Shown here in pieces: positions 21,174-32,228 of a DNA stretch of 64,000 nucleotides. The position numbers were made by a program, and so were the translations under genes. Under the pieces are notes generated by a model. The model did no database searches. It had not been told where the DNA came from and was given only the letters and a program-made list of their open reading frames with translations. Within the stretch, counting starts at the first letter, position 1; every line of letters begins with the position of its first letter. Origin of the DNA: Achatina immaculata (Eukaryota; Mollusca; Gastropoda; Stylommatophora; Achatinidae); NCBI GenBank assembly GCA_009760885.1, contig CM019693.1, forward strand, positions 42,247,433 to 42,311,432, in the 5' to 3' direction.

Positions 21174-22503
21174 TACGAGGGGAGGTAACTAAGTAACTCG
21201 CAAATGCCGGTTAAAAAAAATAAAATAAAATAAATGCGACAGTAATTTTAAAACTTTTAACTTTTAACCTACATTATTCATTCTCCTATTTCTCAACGTA
21301 ATCGCCACCAACATTGATACATTGTCTCATCGTGTAATCAGTGATGCAATATCCATAGCGTAAAAATCGGGAGTCCGATTTCTGAACCATTTTTTTACTT
21401 CTGTTTCCACCTCTTCGTCACTCGAGAATCTTCTCCCGCCAATGTGGTTTTTTAATGGACCAAACAGGTGAAAATCACTTGTAGCTAATTCAGGACTGCA
21501 GGGTGGACGTTCAAGAACTTCCCAACCCAACTGGCTAATTTTCTCTTCGGTTAACCGAGCCGTATGTGGTCTGGCATTGTCATGAAGGAGAAGCACACCT
21601 CTAGTCAGCAGACCAGGTCGTTTTCTTCGAATTGCATCCAGTAGCATCGACAGAACTTCACAGTACGATACAGAATTCACACTGTCACCATTCTTCTGGA
21701 ACGTGGTTAACAACACTCCTTGATAATCCCAGAACACTGTCAGCATAATCTTCCCTGCAGAAGGAGTAATCTTGAATTTTTTTGAGCATGGCGATGACGG
21801 GTGTTTCCACTGCATTGAGGCACGTTTTGATTCGGGTTGGTAGTGGTTCACCCAAGATTCGTCTCCAGTAATAATCCTTTGGAGCATGTCTTCACCTTCA
21901 TATGCGTAATGATAGAGATGCTACAATGACAAACCAAATCGGTTCATTTTGTGTTCATCATTCAGATCTCTGGGTACCCAACGTAAGCAAACTATCCGAA
22001 AATTCAAGTGCTCATGCATTATTCTGTAGGCTAAGCCATGTGAGCATCCGATTGCACTTGCTAAACTGTCTATCGTTACTCGTCTATCAGCTCTGATAAT
22101 CTCATTCACATGTTGCACAGTCGCTTCTGTTGCAATCTGAACATGACGGCCAAGTCGGACTTTGTCAACAATTTCGGTGCGTCCCTGAGAAAATTCTTTT
22201 ACCGCTTTACGTGATAAACACTTTTCACCATAAACTGTAATCATTTCCTTATGAATGTCCTCAACTGAATGTACTTTAGCCCACAAAAATCGCACTACAC
22301 TTCTCTATTATTCTTTGGTACACACTAACAATTGGTTAGCCATTTTGTTATTGCTTTGTGCATGCGCATGTAACTCCCAGCCTACATACAACTATTATAA
22401 AATTGGATGATGGTACTATCTAAGGATATATTTAAATACTACCTGATAACTGCCACTGATAAAATATTTTAATTTGCGAGTTACTTAGTGACTTCCCCTC
22501 GTA
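21174..22503 (-). mobile_element. Mariner-family DNA transposon, full length with TIRs
   Basis: Element 21176-22501 (1326 bp) with terminal inverted repeats CGAGGGGAGGTAACTAAGTA at left and its near-perfect complement at right (CTTAGTGACTTCCCCTCG), two mismatches in about 30 bp. It is flanked by duplicated TA (21174-21175 and 22502-22503). The empty TA target is present in copy A near 1579-1582. Terminal repeats, TA duplication and transposase together place it in the Tc1/mariner superfamily. Confidence 0.95.
21327..22310 (-). pseudogene. Mariner transposase, one in-frame stop
   Basis: One continuous frame from about 22298 to 21327 interrupted by a single TAG (21921-21923), where a Gln codon is likely. 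The N-terminal half has the HTH region (VEDIHKEMITVYGEKCLSRK) and the mariner signature WVPRDLNDEHK. The C-terminal half has TGDESWVNHY (first catalytic Asp), LLHDNARPHTA (second Asp) and CSPELATSDFHLFGPLK (third Asp), a D,D34D triad that appears intact. The true N-terminus is unclear: no in-frame ATG precedes VVRFLWAK and a TAG lies a few codons upstream, so a second defect is likely. Inactive but recently so. Confidence 0.9.
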
Positions 22504-22805
22504 CATATCACAGAAACTACCACGAAAATGCGCGCGAGTTGTCCTCCAGATTAAATATACATTTCACAGAAATAACCACGAAATATACGCAGGTTGAGTT
22601 CTTGGGATAAGAAAAAGTATTCTTGTCTAAGAAATGTTGAAATGGTACGTTTAGCTCAGGTTAAGTGTAAATATGATACACCAAATTTTCGTGTCCGTTT
22701 CTAAAATGCGTGTATAACTTATTTAAAACTAAGCTTATCTATAGTTTTATATAACTGTATAACTCATTTAAAACTGAGCTTATCTACAGTTTTATGTGAC
22801 TGTAT
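22504..22805. other. Flank and start of 45-bp minisatellite, copy B
   Basis: 22504-22720 continues the copy A alignment and carries a partial extra repeat of AGATTAAATATACATTTCAC. From 22722 the 45-bp minisatellite starts and is cut by the LINE. Confidence 0.7.
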
Positions 22806-25430
22806 TCATTCATTCATTCATTTGCATGTCCCTTGCGGAACTTTGCCTCCCTAACAGCACTCCTGTAGACCTCACGGTTGTGAGCAAGATGGCCTGCTGC
22901 TGATGCATCCATGTGCAGATCATCAAAGATGTCTTGCAGCCATCTTCACCTTGGTCTTCCTCTCTTTCTTTTTCCCATTATGTGCCATTCCAAGACTGTT
23001 TTCTCTAGATTGTCATGACGTTTAATGTATCCCAAATATTTAAGTTTAATCCTCTTTACTAGCCAGCCTTCTTCAATATTAAGTTCTTGTAGTATAGATA
23101 TATTTGTTCTTTTTTGCGTCCATGGTATTTGATGACCTCTTCTGTAACATTTACATTCAAAGGCATTTATGTGTTTCTCAGCTGTTTTGTTAAGTGTCCA
23201 GGTCTCACAGGCATATGTTGCGATGGGAAAGATGCATGCCCTTAAAAATCTTATTTTTGTAGTTCTGTCTGTTCCTCTTCACAGATTCTTTGGTTGTTTT
23301 ACTTTTTTAATAACGGTATATGACCTCCTTTTAATTTCCCTCATTGTATCTCAATTATTAGTTAGTAGTGATCCAAGATATTCAAAACTCTCCACTTCCT
23401 CCAATTTTTCCTCATTGATACATGTATCAGCTGCCTTGTTTGTTTTGTCAGTTGTCATCAATTTAGTTTTCTTTGCATTAAGATAGAGGTTTTGTTCTTC
23501 GCTGTTCTTACGGACTGACATAATTAGTTTTTCCATTCCTTTTTATGTTGTGAACAGTAATACTGTGTCATCAGCATATCTAATCTCTGGTATTTCATAA
23601 CCTCCAAATGTTATGGCATCGTAATATTCTCTGTCTACATATTCTCTAACATTCCTCATTATATTTTCAGTATACAAGTTAAATAAGTAAGGTGACAATA
23701 TGCACCCCTGACGGACCCCTTCTCTTATGTCAAACCAAGTTGTTGTTTCACCATTTATTCTTACTGCTGATTGTTGGTCTAGATACAGCAGTGATGTTAA
23801 TTGTATCAAATGTGTTGGAAATCCCATTTTTTCCATTATTTCCCAAAGTTTCTGGTGTTGTACACAATCAAATGCCTTTGAGTAGTCTATAAAGGATAAA
23901 TATAGAGTCACATTAAACTCTCTGCATTTCTCTATTATTAATCTTAGATTGAATATATGATCTCTTGATCCTTTTCCTTGCCTGAAACCAGCTTGGACCA
24001 TATTGACGTCTTCTTCTATTTTCTTACGAAGTCTACCTATTACGATTTTTAACAGAATTTTACTGGCATGACTAATCAGGGCAACAGTTCTGTAGTTTGT
24101 GCATAATTTCAGGTTACCCTTTTTTTTTTGGCAGTGGTATGAATACAGTTCATTTCCATTCTTTTGGCCAAATACCTGAATGCCATATCTTTTTACATAG
24201 TACATGATAGATTATTGCACATTCCTTTCCTCCTGCTTTAATAAATTCAGCTGTTATCTCATCACATCCTTGTGATTTACCATTTTTCAGATTCTTTATT
24301 GCTCATAAAACGTCTTCTAATGTCGGTTCGGTTTCTTTCTCCTCCAATAATAATTCACACTGTTGATTTTTGCTTTCACAGTCGGTTGTTTCATACATTC
24401 TTCTGCAATATTCCTTCCATCTTTCTAGAATTTCCTCTGTCTCTGTCAAGGTATTCCCCATCTTGTCACAAATTACACTTAGCTTAGGTGTGACATTTCT
24501 CATCAATGTCTTCATTTCTTTAAACATTTCACTATCTCTTCTACACTTCTGATGTCCTTCTATTCTTTCACAACAATCTTGTATGTATTGTTTTTTGTCT
24601 TTTCTTATGTTTCTTCGTACTTCTTTTGTTAAAGATTTATATTCCTCTTGTGTTGTTGCTTGTCACTTTCCATTGCGTCTTCATTTCTCTTCAGTGTTTT
24701 ATCAGTTCTAGTGTGCCTTCTGTAATCTATCACTTCTTTGGTGTTTTCTTTACTGGAACCATGTCTTTTGCTGTTGTTATTAAAATATCTCTGGCCTGTG
24801 TAGCCAAATCATTTGGTGTCATCTCCTCCTGTACAGCCATCAGAATAATTTTGAAACGGTTCTTCACTTCTATACCGTATTGTTGTGATATTTTTGTAAG
24901 CTCAAAACGGAGTGGTTTTGATCCTGTAACTGTCTTTTTTTATCTTTATCTTCATGTCTGTTATTAATAACTCATGGTCTGTGTCACAATCAGCACCTGA
25001 TAACGTTTTTGCACTAAAATGTAATCTATTTGATTCTTGGTTTTCCCATCATGTGATGTCCATGTGTAAAGTCTTCTTGGATGTTGTTTAAAAAGTGTGT
25101 TAGCAATCATTAGCTCATTTTCCATGCAAAAATTTTTTCACCTGCCTCATTTCTATGTCCTATGCCAAATTTCCCTACAACATGTCCTTCGTCTTCTGAT
25201 CTTTCTGTACCAATCTTTGCATTAAAATCCACCATTATTAATGCAATATCATTTTTCAGTACCTGGTCTATCGTCGTTTGCAGTGTGTTATAAAAGTCTT
25301 CTACTTCCTCTTCTTCTGCTGCTGACGTAAGTGCATATATCTGAATAATTGTTACATTTCTAGGATTGATCTTAAGTCTGATTGTGAGGATTTTGTCACT
25401 TACTGGATTGTAACCTAGTAATACTTTTGA
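22806..25430 (-). mobile_element. RTE-like LINE family 2, long copy
   Basis: 2.6-kb minus-strand LINE inserted in the 45-bp array. The 3' end is at left, with (ATTC)n then ATTTGCATGTCCCTTGCGGA, identical in kind to 9400-9428 and 58906. From 5' to 3' it contains the end of an apurinic-type endonuclease (about 25330-24990: IQIYALTSAAEEEE, VDFNAKIGTERSEDEGHVVG), a linker (24303-24640) and the reverse transcriptase (24205-23351). 5'-truncated within the endonuclease and multiply mutated. The endonuclease sequence resembles the RTE proteins often annotated as craniofacial development protein 2-like. Confidence 0.88.
23351..24205 (-). pseudogene. LINE family 2 reverse transcriptase
   Basis: Reads NYRTVALISHASKILLKIV, AGFRQGKGSRDHIFNLR, LSFIDYSKAFDCVQHQKL (catalytic Asp), EGVRQGCILSPYLFNLY, EIRYADDTVLL (YADD box), then NAKKTKLMTTDK and SFEYLGSLLTNN. 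A TAA replaces Gln at 23543-23545 and a TGA replaces Gly just past 23351, so the enzyme is dead. Closest relative in the window is 59355-59915. Confidence 0.9.
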
Positions 25431-26100
25431 TGTTGATTTAAATCTCAGCTTATCTATAGTTTTATTTGACTATAGAACTCATTTAAATTTCAGCATATCT
25501 ACAGATTTATTTGACCGTGTAACTCATGTAAAACTCAGCTTATCTATAGTTTTATTTGACTGTATAACTCATTTAAAACTCAGCTTATCTATAGTTTTAT
25601 TTGACTATATAACTCATGTAAAACTCAGCTTATCTATAGTTTTATTTGACTGTATAACTCATGTAAAACTCAGCTTATCTATAGTTTTATTTGACTGTAT
25701 AACTCATGTAAAACTCAGTTTATCTATAGTTTTATTTGACTGTATAACTCATTTAAAACTCAGCTTATCTATAGTTTTATTTGACTATATAACTCTTGTA
25801 AAACTCAGCTTATCTATAGTTTTATTTGACTGTAGAACTCATTTAAATTTCAGCATATCTACAGGTTTATTTGACCGTATAACTCATGTAAAACTCAGCT
25901 TATCTATAGTTTTATTTGACTGTATAACTCATTTAAAACTCAGCTTATCTATAGTTTTATTTGACTATATAACTCTTGTAAAACTCAGCTTATCTATAGT
26001 TTTATTTGACTGTATAACTCATGTAAAACTCAGTTTATCTATAGTTTTATTTGACTGTATAACTCATGTAAAAATCAGCTTATCTATAGTTTTATTTGAG
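25431..26100. repeat. 45-bp minisatellite, copy B (about 15 units)
   Basis: Same unit as 1735-2367, more homogeneous here. Runs of adjacent units share variants (for example TTTCAGCATATCTACAG recurs every eight units), which points to block amplification. Confidence 0.92.
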
Positions 26101-27083
26101 TGTTCCTATCATTATTAGCCTCGTCATTCTTGAATAATGGCTACACACGAGAAACTTACTGGCAAAAAAATCTGATTAATCCATAACCCGAAGTTCCCCG
26201 TCCCTTTCTCTCTAACTTATAAAACATTTTATTTTTTATGTACGTCTTCCTTTTCCTCTTCTTCTTCTTTTTAAGAAAACGCCATTGACATACATTATAT
26301 CTGTGAAACGTGTCAAGTCTGAGGAAAACTGTATGTCAAGGGTTAATCTGAACAAGTCGATACCCACATTCTATTTGCACAATCATTTTTACGGCATGTT
26401 ACAAGCAAAATCTTTCAACTATTTTCACGAACAGACAAATTAAAGCAGGGACGTTTTATTTGATCTGTCATCTTATCTCCATTTCCCGCCCACACAATTT
26501 GAAGGTAAGCATTAAACACGGCATATTAATCACCAAAAATATTAATCATTGCACCCAGACTCGATTATAACACTACAATCTAAAAAATAAGATTAAGAGA
26601 TGAGACTTAATGTAAAGGTCTAGTGTCTTCTAACTAGACATTATTTATTCAATAATTTCTCGCTTTTACTATCAGCTATAACAGGTTCACTATTAAGACA
26701 TTATGAAATATAATTGAGTTGTCTATCTTGAAACGAACCCAGATTCATACAGTCGCATGCCCAACATCACAAGACCAGGATTAAGAGAAAACGTTTTTTT
26801 AATCCATGTAGTCGATTACAATCGGAATATTCGTATGGAATAGGAATAGTAAGTGTCTGATAGCGGTTGTATCGATTCTAACAAATGATCTTTAATGATA
26901 GGGAATTTCCAAATTGGTACGTAATATTTCGTATTGTGCTAGGAATTTTGAATATCAATATTTCGACACAACTTCTTCGTAATGGAAACTTATTTTGGCA
27001 CTTTTCGTCTAAAGAGGTAGCTTGTTACGCAGGCAGATATCACCTTTTGTAGGTTTTGCTACCTTATTGAGACTATTCTCTTA
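26101..27083. other. Unique non-coding DNA, copy of 2368-3340
   Basis: Collinear with copy A with scattered substitutions and small indels; no conserved frame. Confidence 0.75.
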
Positions 27084-27497
27084 CAACAAAGAAATAGAGA
27101 AGAAATTAGACTCTTTTGTAAACAAATGCCTAAGGAAAATACTCGGCATCAAGTGGAACGAATTCAAGAACAATGCAGAGATAAGACAGATGACTGAACA
27201 ACAACCAATCTCATGGGTGATCAGGAAAAGAAGATGGGTATATGTTGGTCACGTGATGCGAAGAAGTGATCAGAGAATCCCAAAACAAGTTATAAAATGG
27301 AACACAACAGGCCGAAGAAAAAAAGGTAAACTGTGTGAAACTCTGAAGAGGACATTGTTAAGAGAGGCCAAATTAACAGGCATAAAATCCCTTGATGAGG
27401 TTGAAAGACTCGCCGAAGACAGGAAAATTTGGCGAACTACTTTGCGAGCCCTATGTGACGTTTAACGCCACGGGAAGGATATAAGATATCAGATAAG
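27084..27497 (+). pseudogene. LINE family 1, 3' fragment
   Basis: Severely 5'-truncated copy flanked by ATTCTCTTA (27075-27083 and 27498-27506), absent from copy A. Encodes only the C-terminal segment from KEIEKKLDSF through GHVMRRSDQRIPKQVIKW and RTLLREAKLTG to ALCDV (stop at 27465), uninterrupted. Ends in GGATATAAGATATCAGATAAG, the family tail. Confidence 0.9.
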
Positions 27498-27506
27498 ATT
27501 CTCTTA

Positions 27507-28880
27507 TTAATGTTGAAACGGTATAACCGCTCACAATAACAGGAAGCAATGTCTGTGTTGTAAGATTCAGTTTTTTTTTTCACGCTTGGATCTTTAACTT
27601 CAAGTTTGGCCCTCATTTCCTACTCAAATGATGCTGTTCCTTTGCGCAGTTGCCCTCCACATGACTCGGTCATTTACAAGTTCTTCCCGGGCCTCGTAGC
27701 TGATAGATAAATCTCAGATTAATGAGTTACAAATATCTTCTTTCAATCTTAGTTTAGCTCTACCACGTGACCTCCTTCCCATCATAAGAAGAGCAAAATA
27801 AACTCACCAAATATGTATATACACCAACAAACAGTTTAAGAGAGGTAACTCTTCCTATAACTGACTATTGTTTTTATATGTTATGTCCCTTCAATATTTC
27901 CAAGTATGCTGTGTTATTAACAATATCCATTTTGAGTGTTTGTTCAAATTTATACTGGTATGATTTAATAACTTCTATACTTTTTTACAGCTTCTGCCTG
28001 TCCATCATAAAGAAACATCTAGTAACTCACACTACAATGTCTATATTCAGTTCAAGAATAAAAGATTCAATTTACTTGGAGCTCAAGTTTAAAATGATTC
28101 ATCTTAGTACACACAGCCCATGTAACCTTCAAATGGACGGAATTCGCTTACATCTGTTCATATTAAAACATACATGGTTGTTTGTTATGAAATACCCATG
28201 CAGCTATCAGCATGTGTCTCCTTTTGATAGATTTGTTTAGAGTAAGTATTGTGCTTTTGAGAAAGCACGAGGAAAATCGCTACTTTTAACACACGAAGAA
28301 AAGAAAAGAAAGATTTGAAGGGGGAACAAGCATGGGCGAGGCTTTTAATACACGAAATAAAAATATGTATAAATACTTGTAAGACATTTCAATATACCTT
28401 TATTCACTAGATCCTTATGAATAGACTACAAGAAAGCCTGATAAATGGAACAGATCCAGGAGCAGTGGAAGCAGTAGTACACCCTGACAAATATAATGCG
28501 TTCGTTAAGTAAACTTCAGATTCTTAGTATCGATGTGTTTTTGTGTCTCAGCTTTTTTACAAATTTTCTTTACCCATCAAAAGTACTACAAGCATTAAAA
28601 CAGGTGAAGGGTGGAGCGTGATAAGAAGTTCTGTGAATCTGAGATTGAAATTGAAAGGAAAAAAATTGAGAACCGAAATCATCAGGAAGCAAGACTGTCT
28701 AAGCAGAGCAGATCTGGCCAGCTCCCTATCCTACTTCTTCCTGCTGCTGGTGTTGGTGGTAGGCAGGTATGCTTATCCAGGTAGACTAACATGCTAGGGC
28801 TCGCCTGATCTCCATGGTGGTGGAGTCTATATAGAAGCTAGTTTCTTTTGTCCGTTGTGAACCTTCATGAAACCCATCAA
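27507..28880. other. Unique non-coding DNA, copy of 3343-3739 and 6348-7344
   Basis: Contains the empty target of the Penelope-like element (27896-27908). Small frames at 28030-28240 and 28543-28797 are related to copy A frames but not conserved in start or end. Confidence 0.65.
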
Positions 28881-29965
28881 AGCTGACTCTCAAGCTGAGC
28901 TACTCCTATTCTTTGACTCATTTCAGTGTGAGCTGGGATTAACAAAGTTCCAGAGTGACAGCTGTGCTACTACTGTTCTTTGACTCATTTCAGTGTGAGC
29001 TGGGAGGAACAAAGTTCCAGAGTGACAGCTGTGCTACTACTGTTCTTTGACTCATTTCAGTGTGAGCTGGGAGGAACAAAGTTCCAGAGTGACAGCTGTG
29101 CTACTACTGTTCTTTGACTCATTTCAGTGTGAGCTGGGAGGAACAAAGTTCCAGAGTGACAGCTGTGCTACTACTGTTCTTTGACTCATTTCAGTGTGAG
29201 CTGGGAGGAACAAAGTTCCAGAGTGACAGCTGTGCTACTACTGTTCTTTGACTCATTTCAGTGTGAGCTGGGAGGAACAAAGTTCCAGAGTGACAGCTGT
29301 GCTACTACTGTTCTTTGACTCATTTCAGTGTGAGCTGGGAGGAACAAAGTCCCAGAGTGACAGCTGTGCTACTACTGTTCTTTGACTCATTTCAGTGTGA
29401 GCTGGGAGGAACAAAGTTCCAGAGTGACAGCTGTGCTACTACTGTTCTTTGACTCATTTCAGCGTGAGCTGGGAGGAACAAAGTCCCAGAGTGACAGCTG
29501 TGCTACTACTGTTCTTTGACTCATTTCAGCGTGAGCTGGGAGGAACAAAGTCCCAGAGTGACAGCTGTGCTACTACTGTTCTTTGACTCATTTCAGCGTG
29601 AGCTGGGAGGAACAAAGTCCCAGAGTGACAGCTGTGCTACTACTGTTCTTTGACTCATTTCAGCGTGAGCTGAGAGGAACAAAGTTCCAGAGTGACAGCT
29701 GCGCTACTCCTCTTCTTTGACTCATTTCAGTGTGAGCAGGGAGGAACAAAGTTCCAGAGTGACAGCTGCGCTACTCCTGTTCTTTGACTCATTTCAGTGT
29801 GAGCTGGGAGGAAAAAAGTCCCAGAGTGACAGCTGTGCTACTCCTCTTCTTTGACTCATTTCAGCGTTAGCTGGGAGGAACAAAGTCCCAGAGTGACAGC
29901 TGCGCTACTCCTCTTCTTTGACTCATTTCAGTGTGAGCTGGGAGGAACAAAGTTCCAGAGTGACA
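28881..29965. repeat. 67-bp minisatellite with AP-1-like motif, copy B (16 units)
   Basis: Exact 67-bp period: TGACTCA at 28914 and every 67 bases to 29919, sixteen in all. Adjacent units carry shared variants (TTCCAG or TCCCAG, GTGTGAG or GCGTGAG) in blocks. Four units in copy A. Confidence 0.95.
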
Positions 29966-30534
29966 GCTGCACTTCAGTCTAGATTGCTCTAGAGACTGGC
30001 TGGATTTAGTCGCTGTGTACAATACAGGCGCAGTTGTGTTATCATCTACGTGTCCATCTGATGATACTGGGATGTGACCTTTTGATCAGCACATACTTGT
30101 CTGAAGGCAGAGACCAACGACCTGGTCGCTGGATCAAGGCAACAAAGCAAAGAACAACGACCTGGTCATCGGGTCCAGGCAACAAAGCTGACCTTGACCT
30201 TGATCTTCTCTTCCTGGTACTCACAGACAGCAGCGTTGTTACAGCATGAGAGAAAGAAAGAGAGAAAGAAAGAAAGAAAGAAAGGAAGAAAGAGAGAGAG
30301 AGAGGATCATATTTGCATACTGCAGACCACTGGGAATACAATGACCTAAATTCTTATGTACACTCCAAGGAACCAGGCGGACTATCTGACGTTTAAAAAA
30401 TGTAAAGGTAGTCCTGCATGCCTTAGAGGCACATAGGGATATGGTGTTAGTGCCCTTATTTTCCTTGACCTGTCAGCTCACTAGAGGGTGATATGGTCAT
30501 TATCACCCTTAACAAGAAAAATAACCCTCAGCAA
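29966..30534. other. Non-coding spacer with GA-rich tract
   Basis: Matches 7616-8159; the (GAAA)n tract is at 30246-30304. First member of the triplicated block starts within it (about 30319). Confidence 0.65.
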
Positions 30535-30797
30535 ATCTGAAACATTTCACCAAGTCTGAAACATTTCACCAAGTCTGAAACATTTCACCAAGTCTAAAAC
30601 ATTTCACCAAGTCTGAAACAGTTCACCAAGTCTGAAACAGTTCACCAAGTCTGAAACATTTCACCAAGTCTGAAACAGTTCACCAAGTCTGAAACAGTTC
30701 ACCAAGTCTGAAACATTTCACCAAGTCTGAAACAGTTCACCAAGTCTGAAACATTTCACCAAGTCTGAAACATTTCACAAGTCTGAAACATTTCAAA
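30535..30797. repeat. 19-bp minisatellite, copy B unit 1
   Basis: About 13 units of AAACATTTCACCAAGTCTG with AGTTCACC variants. Confidence 0.92.
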
Positions 30798-31100
30798 TAA
30801 AACTATCACGGTTTATTTTTGTTTATCATTGTCAAGAGATTTCGTTTTGGCGTTCAAGGTACGCTATACACATCCATCCATTCATCCATCCATCCATTCA
30901 TTCATCCATCCATCCATCCATCCCCATCACTGGTTTCTTTCGATTTAGAAGACTGTTCTAAAACAATCAGATGTTATTTGTGAGGTTATCCATACACATA
31001 TCAATACATACATGCGCACATAAATACATATATACGTGCATATATGTACATACACACACAAACTCACACACACATATATATATGTATTATACACACATGC

Positions 31101-31133
<33 letters not shown>

Positions 31134-31147
31134 TTCATATGACGGTC
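30798..31147. repeat. Simple-sequence DNA: (ATCC)n and CATA/TA tracts
   Basis: (ATCC/ATTC)n at 30871-30925, then ACATA-rich DNA and (AT)n at 31096-31127. The (AT)n is longer than in the two later copies. Confidence 0.85.
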
Positions 31148-31325
31148 ACTAACAAATGATTTAGACTTACCTGTAGCACGTAACTAACAAATGATGTAGA
31201 CTTACCTGTAGCACGTAACTAACAAATGATGTAGACTTACCTGTAGCACGTAACTAACAAATGATGTAGACTTACCTGTAGCACGTAACTAACAAATGAT
31301 TTAGACTTACCTGTAGCACGTAACC
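31148..31325. repeat. 35-bp repeat with splice-donor-like motif, copy B unit 1 (5 units)
   Basis: Five units of exactly 35 bp; every unit has ACTTACCTG, which is CAG/GTAAGT on the minus strand. Confidence 0.9.
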
Positions 31326-31990
31326 GTGGATATGCACAGCCCCCAGGTTATACTTCAGCATGTTCGATGTTTCCGTCACCAAGGTCAGTGCACCGTGGCC
31401 AACGTTCTGTTCAATTCCGTATATTCTCGCGGAACCAATCAGTTGGGGCCGGCTCTTGCAATTCTTCATTTTATTTCAATCTTTGGCCTCTCAGCGGCTT
31501 CTTCATAGCGTCAACCAGCACATATCTCTAGGAGAAAGGTCAGGAGAATATGGTGGATTTGGCAAAACCGTAGATCACAAAGACTCCAGCTCTGCAAAAA
31601 TGTCATGGCTCGTGTGTGGTCGTGAACTGTCATGCAGGAGCAACACGAGACGTGACCACTTTCCCTTACGTTGCTGTTGGATTTTGCCGCGTAAACTTCG
31701 CAATGGATCGCAGTAACGTGCATGGTTGGTTGTCATTCCCTGCGGAAGCCAGTCAACCGAGAGAACGCCACGCTCACCCAAAACCGATAGCCGTCTGCTT
31801 CCCTGCTGAAGGATGTGCTTGAAATTCCTTGGGTCCATCTTTGTCTCAAGGTGTGTGAGGGGGCTGGTCGGAAAATGAGGATCTAGTGCTCCCCCTTGTC
31901 TGGCCTGCCTGGGACCCTTCGTTCTTTGATGACCTACATACACGTGCTTAACTGACATGTATAGTATTTTCATTTCTCTAACAACAAGCC
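31322..31990 (-). pseudogene. Mariner-like transposase fossil, tandem copy 1
   Basis: Minus-strand frame (to about 31575) holds SVDWLPQGMTTNHARYCDPL, then LVLLLHDSSRPHTSHDIF (second-Asp block, HDNARPHTA in active proteins) and, after a shift, PPYSPDLSP. The first-Asp half is missing and frames are broken. 31272-31469 gives a degraded C-terminal part. No terminal repeats recognised. Two further near-identical copies arose by DNA duplication, not transposition. Confidence 0.8.
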
Positions 31991-32155
31991 CTACTGGAAG
32001 AACGTGGTTAGTGCTTTGTACTTTGTATATTCTAGTTACCTTTTGTTGTTGTATGTGTTTTTTTAACTTTGTATATTCCAGCTACCTTGTGTTGTGAGGG
32101 TGTTTTTACTTTGTATTTTATAGTTATATTTTATTGTGAGGTGCTCTTACTTTGT

Positions 32156-32221
<66 letters not shown>

Positions 32222-32228
32222 CCTTAAG
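31991..32228. repeat. TATTCTAGTTAC minisatellite plus (CT)n, triplication junction 1
   Basis: Minisatellite to 32160, then (CT)n of about 58 bp and GAACCTTAAGT, the 3' end of LINE family 3, joined at 32229 to the middle of a 67-bp unit. Confidence 0.88.

Noticed and set aside
28881..29965. CRISPR-like array
   Set aside because: Units are directly adjacent 67-bp repeats with no unique spacers, and the window is eukaryotic.
31326..31822. Plus-strand frames of 60-118 codons over the mariner fossil
   Set aside because: They are antisense shadows of the broken minus-strand transposase and recur in all three duplicates only because the DNA is duplicated.
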